From assembly GCA_946628525.1 (NCBI GenBank), contig CAMOWO010000064.1, positions 1 through 5,193 of the forward strand: a stretch of 5,193 nucleotides of DNA. Reading direction: 5' to 3'. The DNA is from an uncultured Bacillota bacterium. GTDB taxonomy: Bacteria > Bacillota_A > Clostridia > Peptostreptococcales > Anaerovoracaceae. The stretch's first letter is position 1. Each line of letters opens with the position of its first letter. The notes under the pieces were generated by a model. The model was given only the letters and a program-made list of their open reading frames with translations. It did no database searches and was not told the DNA's origin. Made by a program: the position numbers and the translations under genes. Of this stretch, positions 1 through 5,193 are shown piece after piece.

Positions 1-260
1 AGAAGAACGGCTACGTGATGGATGAGGATCTGAGCGGGTATCTAGCAGGAGAATTCGAACGGCTTCGTGCAGAGAAGCAGGAGAACTTCGGTAACGCCCG
101 TACTGTGAGGAACGTCTTCGAAAAAGCCATCGCGAACCACGCCAACCGGGTGGCCACCCTCGAAGACCCGGACAAACACACGCTGGAGCTTCTGACGAAG
201 GAAGACATCGCGGCCGCCATCGAGACAGAATCCGAAAACAATTATTCCAAAGAAAAATGA
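1..260 (+). CDS. AAA+ ATPase of the SpoVK/CbbX type, C-terminal end only (5' truncated)
   Basis: Only the last 85 residues are in the window; the frame is open from base 3 through the left edge, so the ATG/GTG near 15-18 is internal, not a start. The visible piece is the C-terminal helical lid of a CbbX/SpoVK-like AAA+ ATPase. The diagnostic signature is FGNARTVRNVFEKAI (fragment residues 29-43), whose GNAR arginine is the probable sensor-2 residue contacting ATP. It is followed by a basic helix with NHANRV and a terminal LTKEDI segment, which is the usual end of this family. The Walker A and B motifs would lie upstream, outside the window. Members are hexameric ATP-driven remodelling enzymes; in sporulating Bacillota they are often annotated as stage V sporulation protein K, but many paralogues have no known substrate. 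The gene ends in TGA just inside a terminator and converges on lysS. The family call is firm; the specific function is open. Confidence 0.85.
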   Translation, partial: KNGYVMDEDLSGYLAGEFERLRAEKQENFGNARTVRNVFEKAIANHANRVATLEDPDKHTLELLTKEDIAAAIETESENNYSKEK

Positions 261-292
261 GGAGGACTTGGTCCCCCTCATTTATTATTTTT
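255..292. terminator. Bidirectional rho-independent terminator between the AAA+ gene and lysS
   Basis: A 13-bp stem (255-267 with 271-283) encloses a 3-nt loop. On the plus strand it is followed by a T-rich run (TATTATTTTT), serving the AAA+ gene whose stop codon lies inside the left arm. On the minus strand it is followed by TTTTTCTTT, serving lysS, whose stop is 17 nt upstream of the hairpin. Bases 263 and 275 form an A-C mismatch in the plus-strand RNA but a G-U wobble in the minus-strand RNA, so the hairpin is better paired for lysS. Confidence 0.88.
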
Positions 293-299
293 AAATGAC

Positions 300-1802
300 T
301 TATTCTTTCAGCGTCTTCATCGTCGGGAAGAGCAGCACGTCTCTGATGGCAGGGCTGTCTGTGAGGAGCATCACGAGACGGTCGATACCGTATCCGATAC
401 CTCCTGTCGGCGGCATGCCGATCTCAAGAGCATTCAGGAAGTCTTCGTCCGTGTGGTTCGCTTCCTCGTCTCCCGCTTCAAATGCTGCATCCTGAGCTGC
501 GAAACGTTCTCTCTGATCGATCGGATCGTTCAGTTCGGAATATGCGTTGCACATCTCCCATGAGTTGATGAACAGCTCGAATCTCTCTACCTTCGTCGGG
601 TCGTCCGGCTTCTTCTTCGTCAGCGGCGAGATGGCCAGCGGATGATCCGTTACGAATACCGGCTGGATCAGGTTCTCTTCGCAGTATTCTTCAAAGAATG
701 CGCTTACGATCTCACCCTTGCCGTGATAATCTTCATACTCGATCTCGTGCTCATCGGCCAGTGCCTTCGCTTCTTCGTCCGTCTCGATCTGGTCGAAGTC
801 GATTCCCGTGAACTTCTTGATGCATTCGTTCATCGTGATGCGCTCAAAAGGTTTGCCCAGGTCGATCTCGATGCCGTTGTATGTGATCAGCGTCGTTCCG
901 CATACCTTCTCTGCCAGGTATCTGAACATATCCTCTGTCAGGTCCATCATTCCTTCGTAATCGGTGTAGGCCTGGTAGAGCTCCATCAGTGTGAACTCAG
1001 GGTTATGTCTCGTATCGACACCTTCGTTACGGAACACTCTTCCGATCTCGTAGACTCTCTCAAGACCACCGACGATGAGTCTCTTGAGGTAGAGCTCCAG
1101 TGAGATCCTCAGCTTCACGTCCTCATCGAGGGCGTTGTAGTGTGTATCAAAAGGTCTTGCTGCTGCGCCGCCTGCGTTTGATACCAGCATCGGCGTCTCT
1201 ACTTCCATGAAGTCTCTGTCATCCAGGAAGTTTCTGATCTCCTTGATGATCCTGGATCTCTTCAGGAACGTCTCCTTAGACTCCTGGTTCATGATCAGGT
1301 CCACGTATCTCTGTCTGTATCTGAGGTCCGTGTTCGTCAGTCCGTGGAACTTCTCAGGAAGGATCTGCAAGCTCTTCGTCATGAGCGTCAGCTCTGCGGC
1401 GTGGATGGAGATCTCCCCTGTCTTCGTCTTGAAGACCGTACCTCTGACGCCGACGATATCGCCCACGTCGTATTTCTTGAAGGCCTTGTATTCATCCTGG
1501 CCGACTTCGTCTCTTGCAACGTAGACCTGGATGTTTCCCTGGACGTCCTGAATATTGCAGAAGGAAGCTTTGCCCATGATACGCTTCGACATCATCCTGC
1601 CTGCCACCTGGACTTCTTTACCTTCAAGAGCATCGTAGTTGTCCTTGATCTGCTGACTGTGATGTGTCTGATCGTACTTCGTGATCACGAAAGGATCGTT
1701 GCCTTCCGCCTGCAGTTCTGCCAGCTTGTCTCTTCTGACCCTTCTGAGCTGGTTCAGATCAGGCTGCTGTGCTGCCTGCTTTTTTCTGTTATCTTCTGAC
1801 AT
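300..1802 (-). CDS. lysS: Lysyl-tRNA synthetase, class II (LysRS)
   Basis: This cytoplasmic enzyme attaches lysine to tRNA-Lys using ATP. The 500-residue length is normal for bacterial class II LysRS. An OB-fold anticodon-binding domain occupies about residues 62-145 (core [11 protein letters not shown] and FCNIQDVQG), followed by the class II catalytic domain. Motif 1 is around 195-206 (FMEVETPML), motif 2 is 250-276 ([12 protein letters not shown] then [11 protein letters not shown]), and motif 3 is 462-492 ([14 protein letters not shown] then IRDVLLFP). By alignment from memory to E. coli LysU, the substrate-pocket residues E236, R258, E274, Y276, N419 and E423 are all present. The segment around 413-425 ([13 protein letters not shown]) has a Cys next to the lysine-binding Asn where Ala or Gly is usual. 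The start is supported by GGGAG at 1808-1812, 5 nt upstream. The gene lies 23 nt after greA on the same strand, with no promoter visible in the gap, so it is probably co-transcribed. No T-box leader is present. Arginine codons are strongly biased to AGA. Confidence 0.98.
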   Translation of the reverse strand: MSEDNRKKQAAQQPDLNQLRRVRRDKLAELQAEGNDPFVITKYDQTHHSQQIKDNYDALEGKEVQVAGRMMSKRIMGKASFCNIQDVQGNIQVYVARDEVGQDEYKAFKKYDVGDIVGVRGTVFKTKTGEISIHAAELTLMTKSLQILPEKFHGLTNTDLRYRQRYVDLIMNQESKETFLKRSRIIKEIRNFLDDRDFMEVETPMLVSNAGGAAARPFDTHYNALDEDVKLRISLELYLKRLIVGGLERVYEIGRVFRNEGVDTRHNPEFTLMELYQAYTDYEGMMDLTEDMFRYLAEKVCGTTLITYNGIEIDLGKPFERITMNECIKKFTGIDFDQIETDEEAKALADEHEIEYEDYHGKGEIVSAFFEEYCEENLIQPVFVTDHPLAISPLTKKKPDDPTKVERFELFINSWEMCNAYSELNDPIDQRERFAAQDAAFEAGDEEANHTDEDFLNALEIGMPPTGGIGYGIDRLVMLLTDSPAIRDVLLFPTMKTLKE

Positions 1803-1825
1803 GTCGTCTCCCGTCTGTATCTATA

Positions 1826-2311
1826 CTATCTTGCAATATTTAATATTTCGTATCTGATGAATCCGTCAGGTACTTCAACGTCTACCTTGTCGCCCTTCTT
1901 GTGTCCCAGCAGGGACTTGCCGACGGCGGATTCGTTTGAGATCTTGCCGTTGAACGGGTCTGATTCTGTCGCACCAACGATGGTGTAGACTTCCTCTTCT
2001 CCAAGGTCGAGATCCTTCACTGTGATGGTGAGTCCGACGCTTACAACGTCACCCTTCAGATCTTCTTCGCTGATGATCCTTGCCTTCTTCAGCATCTGAT
2101 CCAGCTTGTCGATCCTTGCTTCCAGTTCTGCCTGCTCGTTCTTGGCGGCATCATATTCAGCGTTCTCGCTGAGGTCTCCGTAGGAGATCGCTTCCTTGAG
2201 CCTGTCGGCTACTTCTGCTCTCTTGACGGATACCAGTTCTTCACGTTCAGCTACTATTTTGTCATACCCTTCCTGGGTCAGGATAAGTTCATCATTATTG
2301 AATTCAGCCAT
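1826..2311 (-). CDS. greA: Transcription elongation factor GreA
   Basis: GreA enters the secondary channel of backtracked RNA polymerase and stimulates cleavage of the extruded RNA 3' end, releasing arrested complexes. The 161-residue length is typical. Residues 10-78 form the antiparallel coiled-coil finger. Its tip carries GDLSENAEYD (45-54), with acidic D46 and E49, the residues that position the catalytic metal in the family. Residues 85-161 form the FKBP-like C-terminal domain, with the conserved ESAVGKSLLGHKKGD stretch (127-141) and a final IRYEILNI strand. The start is supported by AAAGGAG at 2320-2326, 8 nt upstream of ATG. It is the first gene of a greA-lysS operon, driven by a consensus promoter about 40 bases upstream. 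GreB is unlikely, because the pattern is GreA-like and Bacillota normally carry only GreA. Confidence 0.97.
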   Translation of the reverse strand: MAEFNNDELILTQEGYDKIVAEREELVSVKRAEVADRLKEAISYGDLSENAEYDAAKNEQAELEARIDKLDQMLKKARIISEEDLKGDVVSVGLTITVKDLDLGEEEVYTIVGATESDPFNGKISNESAVGKSLLGHKKGDKVDVEVPDGFIRYEILNIAR

Positions 2312-2326
2312 TGTTGTATCTCCTTT

Positions 2327-2339
2327 CGACTTATTGTCG
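2327..2339 (-). repeat. Small inverted repeat in the greA leader, abutting the Shine-Dalgarno
   Basis: In the greA mRNA sense the sequence reads CGAC-AATAA-GTCG, a perfect 4-bp stem with a 5-nt loop ending directly at the AAAGGAG ribosome site. The stem is too short to claim regulation; it could simply keep the ribosome site exposed, or be chance. Confidence 0.3.
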
Positions 2340-2348
2340 CATCGAATA

Positions 2349-2378
2349 ATTATACTGTATTTACAACGTTCTTGTCAA
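2349..2378 (-). promoter_or_regulatory. Consensus sigma-A-type promoter of greA-lysS
   Basis: On the minus strand, TTGACA (2378-2373) and TATAAT (2354-2349) are both perfect consensus hexamers, separated by 18 nt. The predicted transcription start is near 2342, giving a leader of about 30 nt before the greA ATG. Perfect boxes suggest strong constitutive transcription by the housekeeping sigma factor, as expected for GreA and LysRS. Confidence 0.88.
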
Positions 2379-2388
2379 CGTGGCCACG
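2379..2388. repeat. 10-bp perfect palindrome between divergent promoters
   Basis: CGTGGCCACG is self-complementary over 10 bases and directly abuts the -35 box of the greA promoter. It lies 9 bp from the -35 box of the divergent HAD-gene promoter. The position suits an operator acting on one or both promoters, but I recognise no regulator with this site, and a single short palindrome could be chance. Confidence 0.4.
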
Positions 2389-2397
2389 CCTCAAATA

Positions 2398-2426
2398 TTG
2401 ACAGTTTGCTCTACTGGTGGTATTGT
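2398..2426 (+). promoter_or_regulatory. Extended -10 promoter of the HAD phosphatase gene
   Basis: TTGACA (2398-2403) is a perfect -35 box, followed after 17 nt by TATTGT (2421-2426), a 4/6 match to the -10 box. The TGG at 2418-2420 supplies a TGn extended -10 element that would compensate for the weak hexamer. The predicted start is near 2433, leaving about 23 nt of leader containing the GGAGG ribosome site. Confidence 0.75.
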
Positions 2427-2456
2427 TATTTCAAGTATTTTTAACGGAGGTCACCA

Positions 2457-3107
2457 ATGGAGATCAAAGGCGCAATAATAGATCTTGACGGCACGCTGCT
2501 GGACTCTACAGAGACGCTGAAGGGCGCAGCTGCCAGATACATCATGTCCCTGATGAAAACACCTGAACCGAACATCTGGGAAGAAACGAAGGATATGACG
2601 ATCCCTGTCCTGAGCCACTACCTCAAGGAGGAGTATCGCATCGCCACGACAGAAGACAAGATCGCGAAGGGCTACAACACCATCCTGAGAGAGAACTACA
2701 TCGAGAGCGTCAAGCTCAACGAGTACGTCCCGATCGTTCTTGAGAAATTCAAGCAAAGGGGTGTCCATATGGCCATCACCACGTCCACCGCTTATCACAT
2801 CGTGGACGAGATCCTCATAAGACTCGGGATCCGCGATTATTTCAAATACATCATCACGACAGAGTCCACACAGTCTAAGGAGCACCCGCAGCTCTTCCGA
2901 GATGCCCTCGATGCCCTCGACACCACGCCGGAGAACACCATCGTCGTGGAGGACGGCCTCATCGGCATCCGCACCGCAAAGGAAGCCGGTCTCTATGTCA
3001 TCGCCATGCATAATAAGGAGTACGCCGATGAAGAAGAGGCGATCCGCGAAGTGGCGGACGAGTACATCTACAGCTTCAAAGAGCTGGTGGGCAGACGGAC
3101 GATGTAA
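2457..3107 (+). CDS. HAD-superfamily hydrolase, phosphatase/phosphoglucomutase-like (subfamily I)
   Basis: This is a probable cytoplasmic phosphomonoesterase or phosphomutase-like enzyme that forms a phospho-aspartate intermediate; its substrate cannot be told from sequence. The four HAD motifs are visible in 216 residues. Motif I is DLDGTLLDS, with nucleophile D9 and acid/base D11. Motif II is ITTST around T109, motif III is K141 in SKEHP, and motif IV is VVEDGLIGIRTAKEAG, with metal-binding E165/D166. A helical cap between motifs I and II (about residues 18-90) places it in subfamily I with beta-phosphoglucomutase and phosphoglycolate phosphatase. It departs from beta-phosphoglucomutase in lacking the usual Pro-Gly before the second core helix (here YVPIVLEKF) and in having Gly instead of Ser after the motif IV Asp. 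The start is fixed by GGAGG at 2446-2450, 6 nt before ATG. The gene is monocistronic, with its own promoter and terminator, divergent from greA. Confidence 0.9.
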   Translation: MEIKGAIIDLDGTLLDSTETLKGAAARYIMSLMKTPEPNIWEETKDMTIPVLSHYLKEEYRIATTEDKIAKGYNTILRENYIESVKLNEYVPIVLEKFKQRGVHMAITTSTAYHIVDEILIRLGIRDYFKYIITTESTQSKEHPQLFRDALDALDTTPENTIVVEDGLIGIRTAKEAGLYVIAMHNKEYADEEEAIREVADEYIYSFKELVGRRTM

Positions 3108-3125
3108 CGAACAAGAAACGCCAAG

Positions 3126-3163
3126 AAAAAAGAGAGTTGCTTTCGCAACTCTCATTTTTATTT
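3126..3163. terminator. Bidirectional rho-independent terminator between the HAD gene and the CGAxxG-protein gene
   Basis: A perfect 9-bp stem, GAGAGTTGC (3132-3140) with GCAACTCTC (3145-3153), encloses a 4-nt loop. A and T runs (3126-3130 and 3155-3159) flank it, giving a U tract in both transcripts. Read on the minus strand, the loop is GAAA, a stabilising GNRA tetraloop, followed by TTTTTTC. The plus-strand U tract overlaps the TAA stop codon of the minus-strand gene at 3158-3160, so the two convergent genes share this compact signal. Confidence 0.92.
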
Positions 3164-3559
3164 AAGATATTCTTCCAGGAGTTTCACCCCGTCTTCGATG
3201 CATCCATCGCAGGATCGCAGCACCTTGCCGGTATCCACTCCCTTGATCTCTCTGCAGATGACAGAGCCGTTCATTTCTTTGAACTGCGCCGTCAGCGCCT
3301 TCATGTCGCGGTAGCAGTCCTTCTTGGTGCGCGGCTTATCAAGATCGCCATCGGATCTTGCCATGCCCACCACTGCTGCCATCGCAGAAACGGCACCACA
3401 AGTCCCCATGGTCCCCATGCCGAAGCCGAAGCCCTCCATCATACGGAAAACTTCCCGCTCATCCATACCAAGGTCCTCTGCGAAAACACAGGCCACTGCC
3501 TGGGCACAGTTGAACCCCTTCTTGTGGAGCTCCTTCGCCCTTACCGCCTTATCTGACAT
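3158..3559 (-). CDS. Putative redox-active CGAxxG-cysteine family protein (C_GCAxxG_C_C family)
   Basis: This 133-residue protein matches the small, functionally uncharacterised family defined by four conserved cysteines and a CGAxxG motif. The N-terminal helix with GFNCAQAV (C18) is followed by a glycine-rich segment GFGFGMGTMGTCGAVSA (44-60), with C54 in the CGAxxG position. After that come SVICREIKG (C102) and a terminal SCDGC (C117, C120). The sixth position of the CGAxxG motif is Ala rather than Gly. Three cysteines go beyond the usual four: C24, C82 and one of C117/C120. No signal peptide or membrane segment is seen, so it is probably cytoplasmic. Metal binding or thiol redox chemistry is inferred in the family, not demonstrated. 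The gene starts 3 nt after the DUF1292 stop, and its GGAGG lies inside the end of that gene, 11 nt before ATG, which suggests translational coupling. A terminator follows the stop directly. Confidence 0.88.
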   Translation of the reverse strand: MSDKAVRAKELHKKGFNCAQAVACVFAEDLGMDEREVFRMMEGFGFGMGTMGTCGAVSAMAAVVGMARSDGDLDKPRTKKDCYRDMKALTAQFKEMNGSVICREIKGVDTGKVLRSCDGCIEDGVKLLEEYLK

Positions 3560-3562
3560 CTT

Positions 3563-3832
3563 CTACGCTTCCTCCACTGCGAGAGCTTCGAACTCTGCAA
3601 CGACCTTCTCGAACTCTGCTTCGTCCTCGATGTCGATCAGTTCATAGTCCTCTCCGAACTCCTTGTAGCCATAGATATAAACATCTTCTGTGCCAAGAGG
3701 ATTGAGGGCGATATATTCCTTACCGAGCGCATCGAACACTCCGAGGATCCCGCATTCTTCCTCTTCGCCGTCATCGAATTCCAGAGTTATGATTTCGTCT
3801 TCTTCGTATCCGTATAATTCTTTATCTGCCAT
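3563..3832 (-). CDS. DUF1292 family small acidic protein
   Basis: This small protein, 89 residues from the chosen start, belongs to the DUF1292 family, which is common in Bacillota and has no established function. The family pattern is visible: an early beta strand IITLEFDDGEEEECGILGVFD, then KEYIALNPL, VYIYGY and an acidic C-terminal helix ending AEFEKVVAEFEALAVEEA. By hand count about 31 residues are Asp or Glu, 4 are Lys and none is Arg, so the protein is strongly acidic. I chose the ATG at 3832 over the in-frame ATG at 3871. The downstream start has a strong GGAGG 5 nt away and gives the family's usual N-terminus, whereas the upstream one lies only about 3 nt from the predicted transcription start. 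It follows uvrC by 82 nt and precedes the CGAxxG-protein gene by 3 nt. It could be read from its own promoter, from uvrC read-through, or both. Confidence 0.87.
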   Translation of the reverse strand: MADKELYGYEEDEIITLEFDDGEEEECGILGVFDALGKEYIALNPLGTEDVYIYGYKEFGEDYELIDIEDEAEFEKVVAEFEALAVEEA

Positions 3833-3836
3833 AATT

Positions 3837-3842
3837 ACCTCC
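3837..3842 (-). promoter_or_regulatory. Ribosome binding site that fixes the DUF1292 start
   Basis: GGAGGT on the minus strand lies 4 nt before the ATG at 3832 (5 nt from the GGAGG core). The competing in-frame ATG at 3871 has only a weak AGGG close by, so this site decides in favour of the shorter protein. Confidence 0.85.
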
Positions 3843-3850
3843 AAATCATC

Positions 3851-3868
3851 AATGTTTAAACAAACATT
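3851..3868 (-). repeat. 7-bp inverted repeat in the DUF1292 leader
   Basis: AATGTTT (3851-3857) and AAACATT (3862-3868) are perfect inverted arms around 4 nt, with the 8-bp palindrome GTTTAAAC at the centre. In the mRNA this would form an AT-rich hairpin beginning about 6 nt from the predicted 5' end and stopping 8 nt before the ribosome site. It lacks a following U tract, so it is not a terminator. It may stabilise the 5' end or be an operator; neither is proven. Confidence 0.5.
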
Positions 3869-3880
3869 CATCTTGCCCTA

Positions 3881-3909
3881 ACTATATCATCTGATTATCC
3901 AATAGGCAA
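3881..3909 (-). promoter_or_regulatory. Probable promoter of the DUF1292 / CGAxxG-protein operon
   Basis: On the minus strand TTGCCT (3909-3904, 4/6) is followed after 17 nt by TATAGT (3886-3881, 5/6). A TGA at 3889-3887 provides an extended -10 element. The predicted start is near 3874. It lies wholly in the gap after uvrC, which supports independent expression of the two small genes. Confidence 0.65.
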
Positions 3910-3914
3910 CAAGA

Positions 3915-5193
3915 TTATTTCTCTTCGCGCCCTGCCGCTGTGTGAAAATAATCCCACACTTTCTCAGCCGCGCCCGCATTCATGCTCTCCGTATCCGCAA
4001 GTTCTTCCTTCGATGCCGTCTTGATCTTTTCGACGCTTCCGAATTTGCGAAGCAGCGCCTTTCTTCTGGCCGGTCCGATGCCGTCGATCTCATCGAGCAC
4101 CGATGTGAAGGCGTGCCTGCCCCTGACGTTTCTGTGGTACTCGATGGCGAACCTGTGGACTTCCTCCTGCATGGTGCCGATATAGCTGAAGAGAAGACTC
4201 CTTTCTTTTAACGGGATCTCCTCGTATTCATCCTCGTTCTTTCTGTATATGAGCGCCCTCGTCCTGTGGTTATCGTCCTTGACCATGCCCACCACGGGGA
4301 TGTCAAAGCCCGTCTCGTCGATGACCGCCAGCGCGGTGCTCACATGGCCCTTGCCGCCATCCATAAAAATGATGTCCGGCAGCTGGCTGAACTTCTCGTC
4401 TCCTTCGAAGACTCTGCTGAATCGTCTCGTGAGCATCTCCGTCATGGAGCCGTAGTCGTCCTGCCCCTGTATCGTCCGGATCCTGAACTTCCTGTAGCTG
4501 CTCTTGTCCGGCTTCAGCCCGTCGTACACCACCATGGCCCCGACGGTATCCACGCCGTTGGTGTTGGAGATGTCGTAGGCCTCAGCACGAAATTCCCTGC
4601 CATCGTACTCTCCTTCTGCAGCGCCCATGGCTTTGAGCACGCCAAAAACCTCGCCTCCGAGGGTCTCCCGGCGCTCCCGCGCATCCTTTGCACGCCTGTC
4701 GATGTTCTTCACCATCTCCAGGACGTCCTTTCGGGCCAGCTCCACGAGGGCCTTCTTCTCTCCTCTCTGGGGGCGCAAAAGTGTCACGGTGTGTCCCGCG
4801 TTCTCCGTCATCATCGCCTCCAGCGCGTCTTTGTCCTTCGGCATGTCCGTCACCAGGATCTCCCGGGGCACGTTCGGCATGCTCCCGTAGTACTGATTCA
4901 AAAACGCCGACACCAGCTCCGACCGGTCTGCTTCGTGGGAGTTGTCCATCTCGTGGCTTTCCCTTCCGATGAGTTTGCTGTCCCGCACAAAAAAGACCAC
5001 CATGTTCGTCGTCTCCGTGCCTCTGGCCGGGAGCACGATGTCCATGTCCGTGTCGTGATGGAGCACGACTCTCTGGGTCGCCGACAGTGCTTTGGCCGCT
5101 TCGATCTGGTCACGGTATACCGCCGCCTCTTCGAAGTCGAGCCGCTCAGACGCCGCCTGCATCTTGCTTTTCAGGCTGCTGATCAGCGCCTTG
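3915..5193 (-). CDS. uvrC: UvrABC excinuclease subunit C, N-terminus missing (cut by the window edge)
   Basis: UvrC makes the dual incisions on either side of a DNA lesion during nucleotide excision repair, after UvrA/UvrB damage recognition. The reading frame is open to the right edge and shows 425 C-terminal codons; about 200 residues, including the GIY-YIG nuclease that cuts on the 3' side, lie outside. Visible in order, numbering from the first complete codon: the UVR motif that binds UvrB (1-36, with RLDFEEAAVYRDQI); the RNase H-like endonuclease for the 5' cut (about 155-355), with EAYDISNTNG (D207), MDGGKGH (D278) and EEVHRFAIEYHR (H346), matching the family's Asp-Asp-His catalytic set; and C-terminal helix-hairpin-helix DNA-binding repeats (about 366-420, IDGIGPARRKALLRKFGS). 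The ATG at 5162 is internal. No terminator hairpin follows the stop. Arginine codons are mixed (AGG, AGA, CGG), unlike lysS. The gene appears intact as far as it can be seen. Confidence 0.97.
   Translation of the reverse strand, partial: KALISSLKSKMQAASERLDFEEAAVYRDQIEAAKALSATQRVVLHHDTDMDIVLPARGTETTNMVVFFVRDSKLIGRESHEMDNSHEADRSELVSAFLNQYYGSMPNVPREILVTDMPKDKDALEAMMTENAGHTVTLLRPQRGEKKALVELARKDVLEMVKNIDRRAKDARERRETLGGEVFGVLKAMGAAEGEYDGREFRAEAYDISNTNGVDTVGAMVVYDGLKPDKSSYRKFRIRTIQGQDDYGSMTEMLTRRFSRVFEGDEKFSQLPDIIFMDGGKGHVSTALAVIDETGFDIPVVGMVKDDNHRTRALIYRKNEDEYEEIPLKERSLLFSYIGTMQEEVHRFAIEYHRNVRGRHAFTSVLDEIDGIGPARRKALLRKFGSVEKIKTASKEELADTESMNAGAAEKVWDYFHTAAGREEK

Noticed and set aside
1779..1785. 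Slippery heptamer A-AAA-AAG at codons 6-8 of lysS, a possible -1 frameshift site
   Set aside because: It is in the correct frame, but a shift would hit TGA within a few codons and give only a short peptide. No stimulatory stem-loop is visible and the Shine-Dalgarno is not at the spacing that promotes slippage; a lysine-rich N-terminus explains it.
642..1799. Long plus-strand open frames (642-1103, 1207-1524, 1344-1799) opposite lysS
   Set aside because: They are shadows of the intact LysRS gene, have no domain resemblance, and lack promoter and ribosome-site support.
1803..1825. Possible T-box or other leader regulating lysS separately
   Set aside because: The gap after greA is only 23 nt and holds just the ribosome site. 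There is no room for a T-box stem I, and the greA leader is also too short at about 30 nt.
2901..2918. Perfect tandem 9-bp repeat (GATGCCCTC twice) in the HAD gene, encoding DAL-DAL
   Set aside because: The segment has the normal family length between motif III and motif IV, so it does not look like a recent expansion; Asp-Ala-Leu repetition in a helix is common.
2451..3155. A 234-codon minus-strand open frame covering the whole HAD gene and longer than it
   Set aside because: The plus-strand frame carries all HAD motifs, a promoter and a good ribosome site. The antisense frame begins inside the terminator, has no recognisable domain and no ribosome site, and is explained by codon bias of the real gene.
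3833..3871. Longer DUF1292 start at 3871 (13 extra residues)
   Set aside because: The extension lacks a good ribosome site, would start almost at the transcript 5' end, and contains the leader inverted repeat; the start at 3832 fits the family.
4627..5113. Open frames on either strand within the uvrC region
   Set aside because: They overlap a clear UvrC reading frame containing all catalytic motifs and show biased low-complexity Ser/Arg/Pro composition typical of shadow frames.

Overview
The window looks like ordinary core chromosome of a moderate-G+C anaerobic Bacillota, most likely class Clostridia. The LysRS and UvrC sequences are of the clostridial type, a greA-lysS pair is typical of that group, and DUF1292, CGAxxG-cysteine and SpoVK-like AAA+ proteins are all common there. 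This assignment rests on recognised sequence flavour, not on a database search; family-level placement is not possible.

Layout from left to right. (1) The 3' end of a plus-strand AAA+ ATPase gene of the SpoVK/CbbX type (to 260). (2) A bidirectional terminator shared with the convergent lysS. (3) A minus-strand greA-lysS operon (2311 down to 300), with a consensus sigma-A-type promoter upstream of greA. (4) A divergent promoter region (about 2312-2456) whose two -35 boxes face away from a perfect 10-bp palindrome. (5) A plus-strand monocistronic HAD-superfamily phosphatase-like gene (2457-3107). (6) A second bidirectional terminator (3126-3163). (7) A minus-strand block, read right to left: partial uvrC, then a small acidic DUF1292 protein, then a cysteine-rich CGAxxG-family protein. 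The last two genes are 3 nt apart and have a good promoter in the 82-nt gap after uvrC.

The genes are mostly information-processing functions: GreA rescues stalled RNA polymerase, LysRS charges tRNA-Lys and UvrC incises damaged DNA. Three are poorly characterised: the HAD enzyme, the DUF1292 protein and the CGAxxG protein. I see no mobile element, CRISPR array, phage gene, tRNA/rRNA or riboswitch. There is no convincing sign of an unknown multi-gene system. The items most worth a second look are the DUF1292/CGAxxG-protein pair, the palindrome between the divergent promoters, and the strong arginine-codon contrast between lysS and uvrC. No gene-free stretch exceeds 150 bases.
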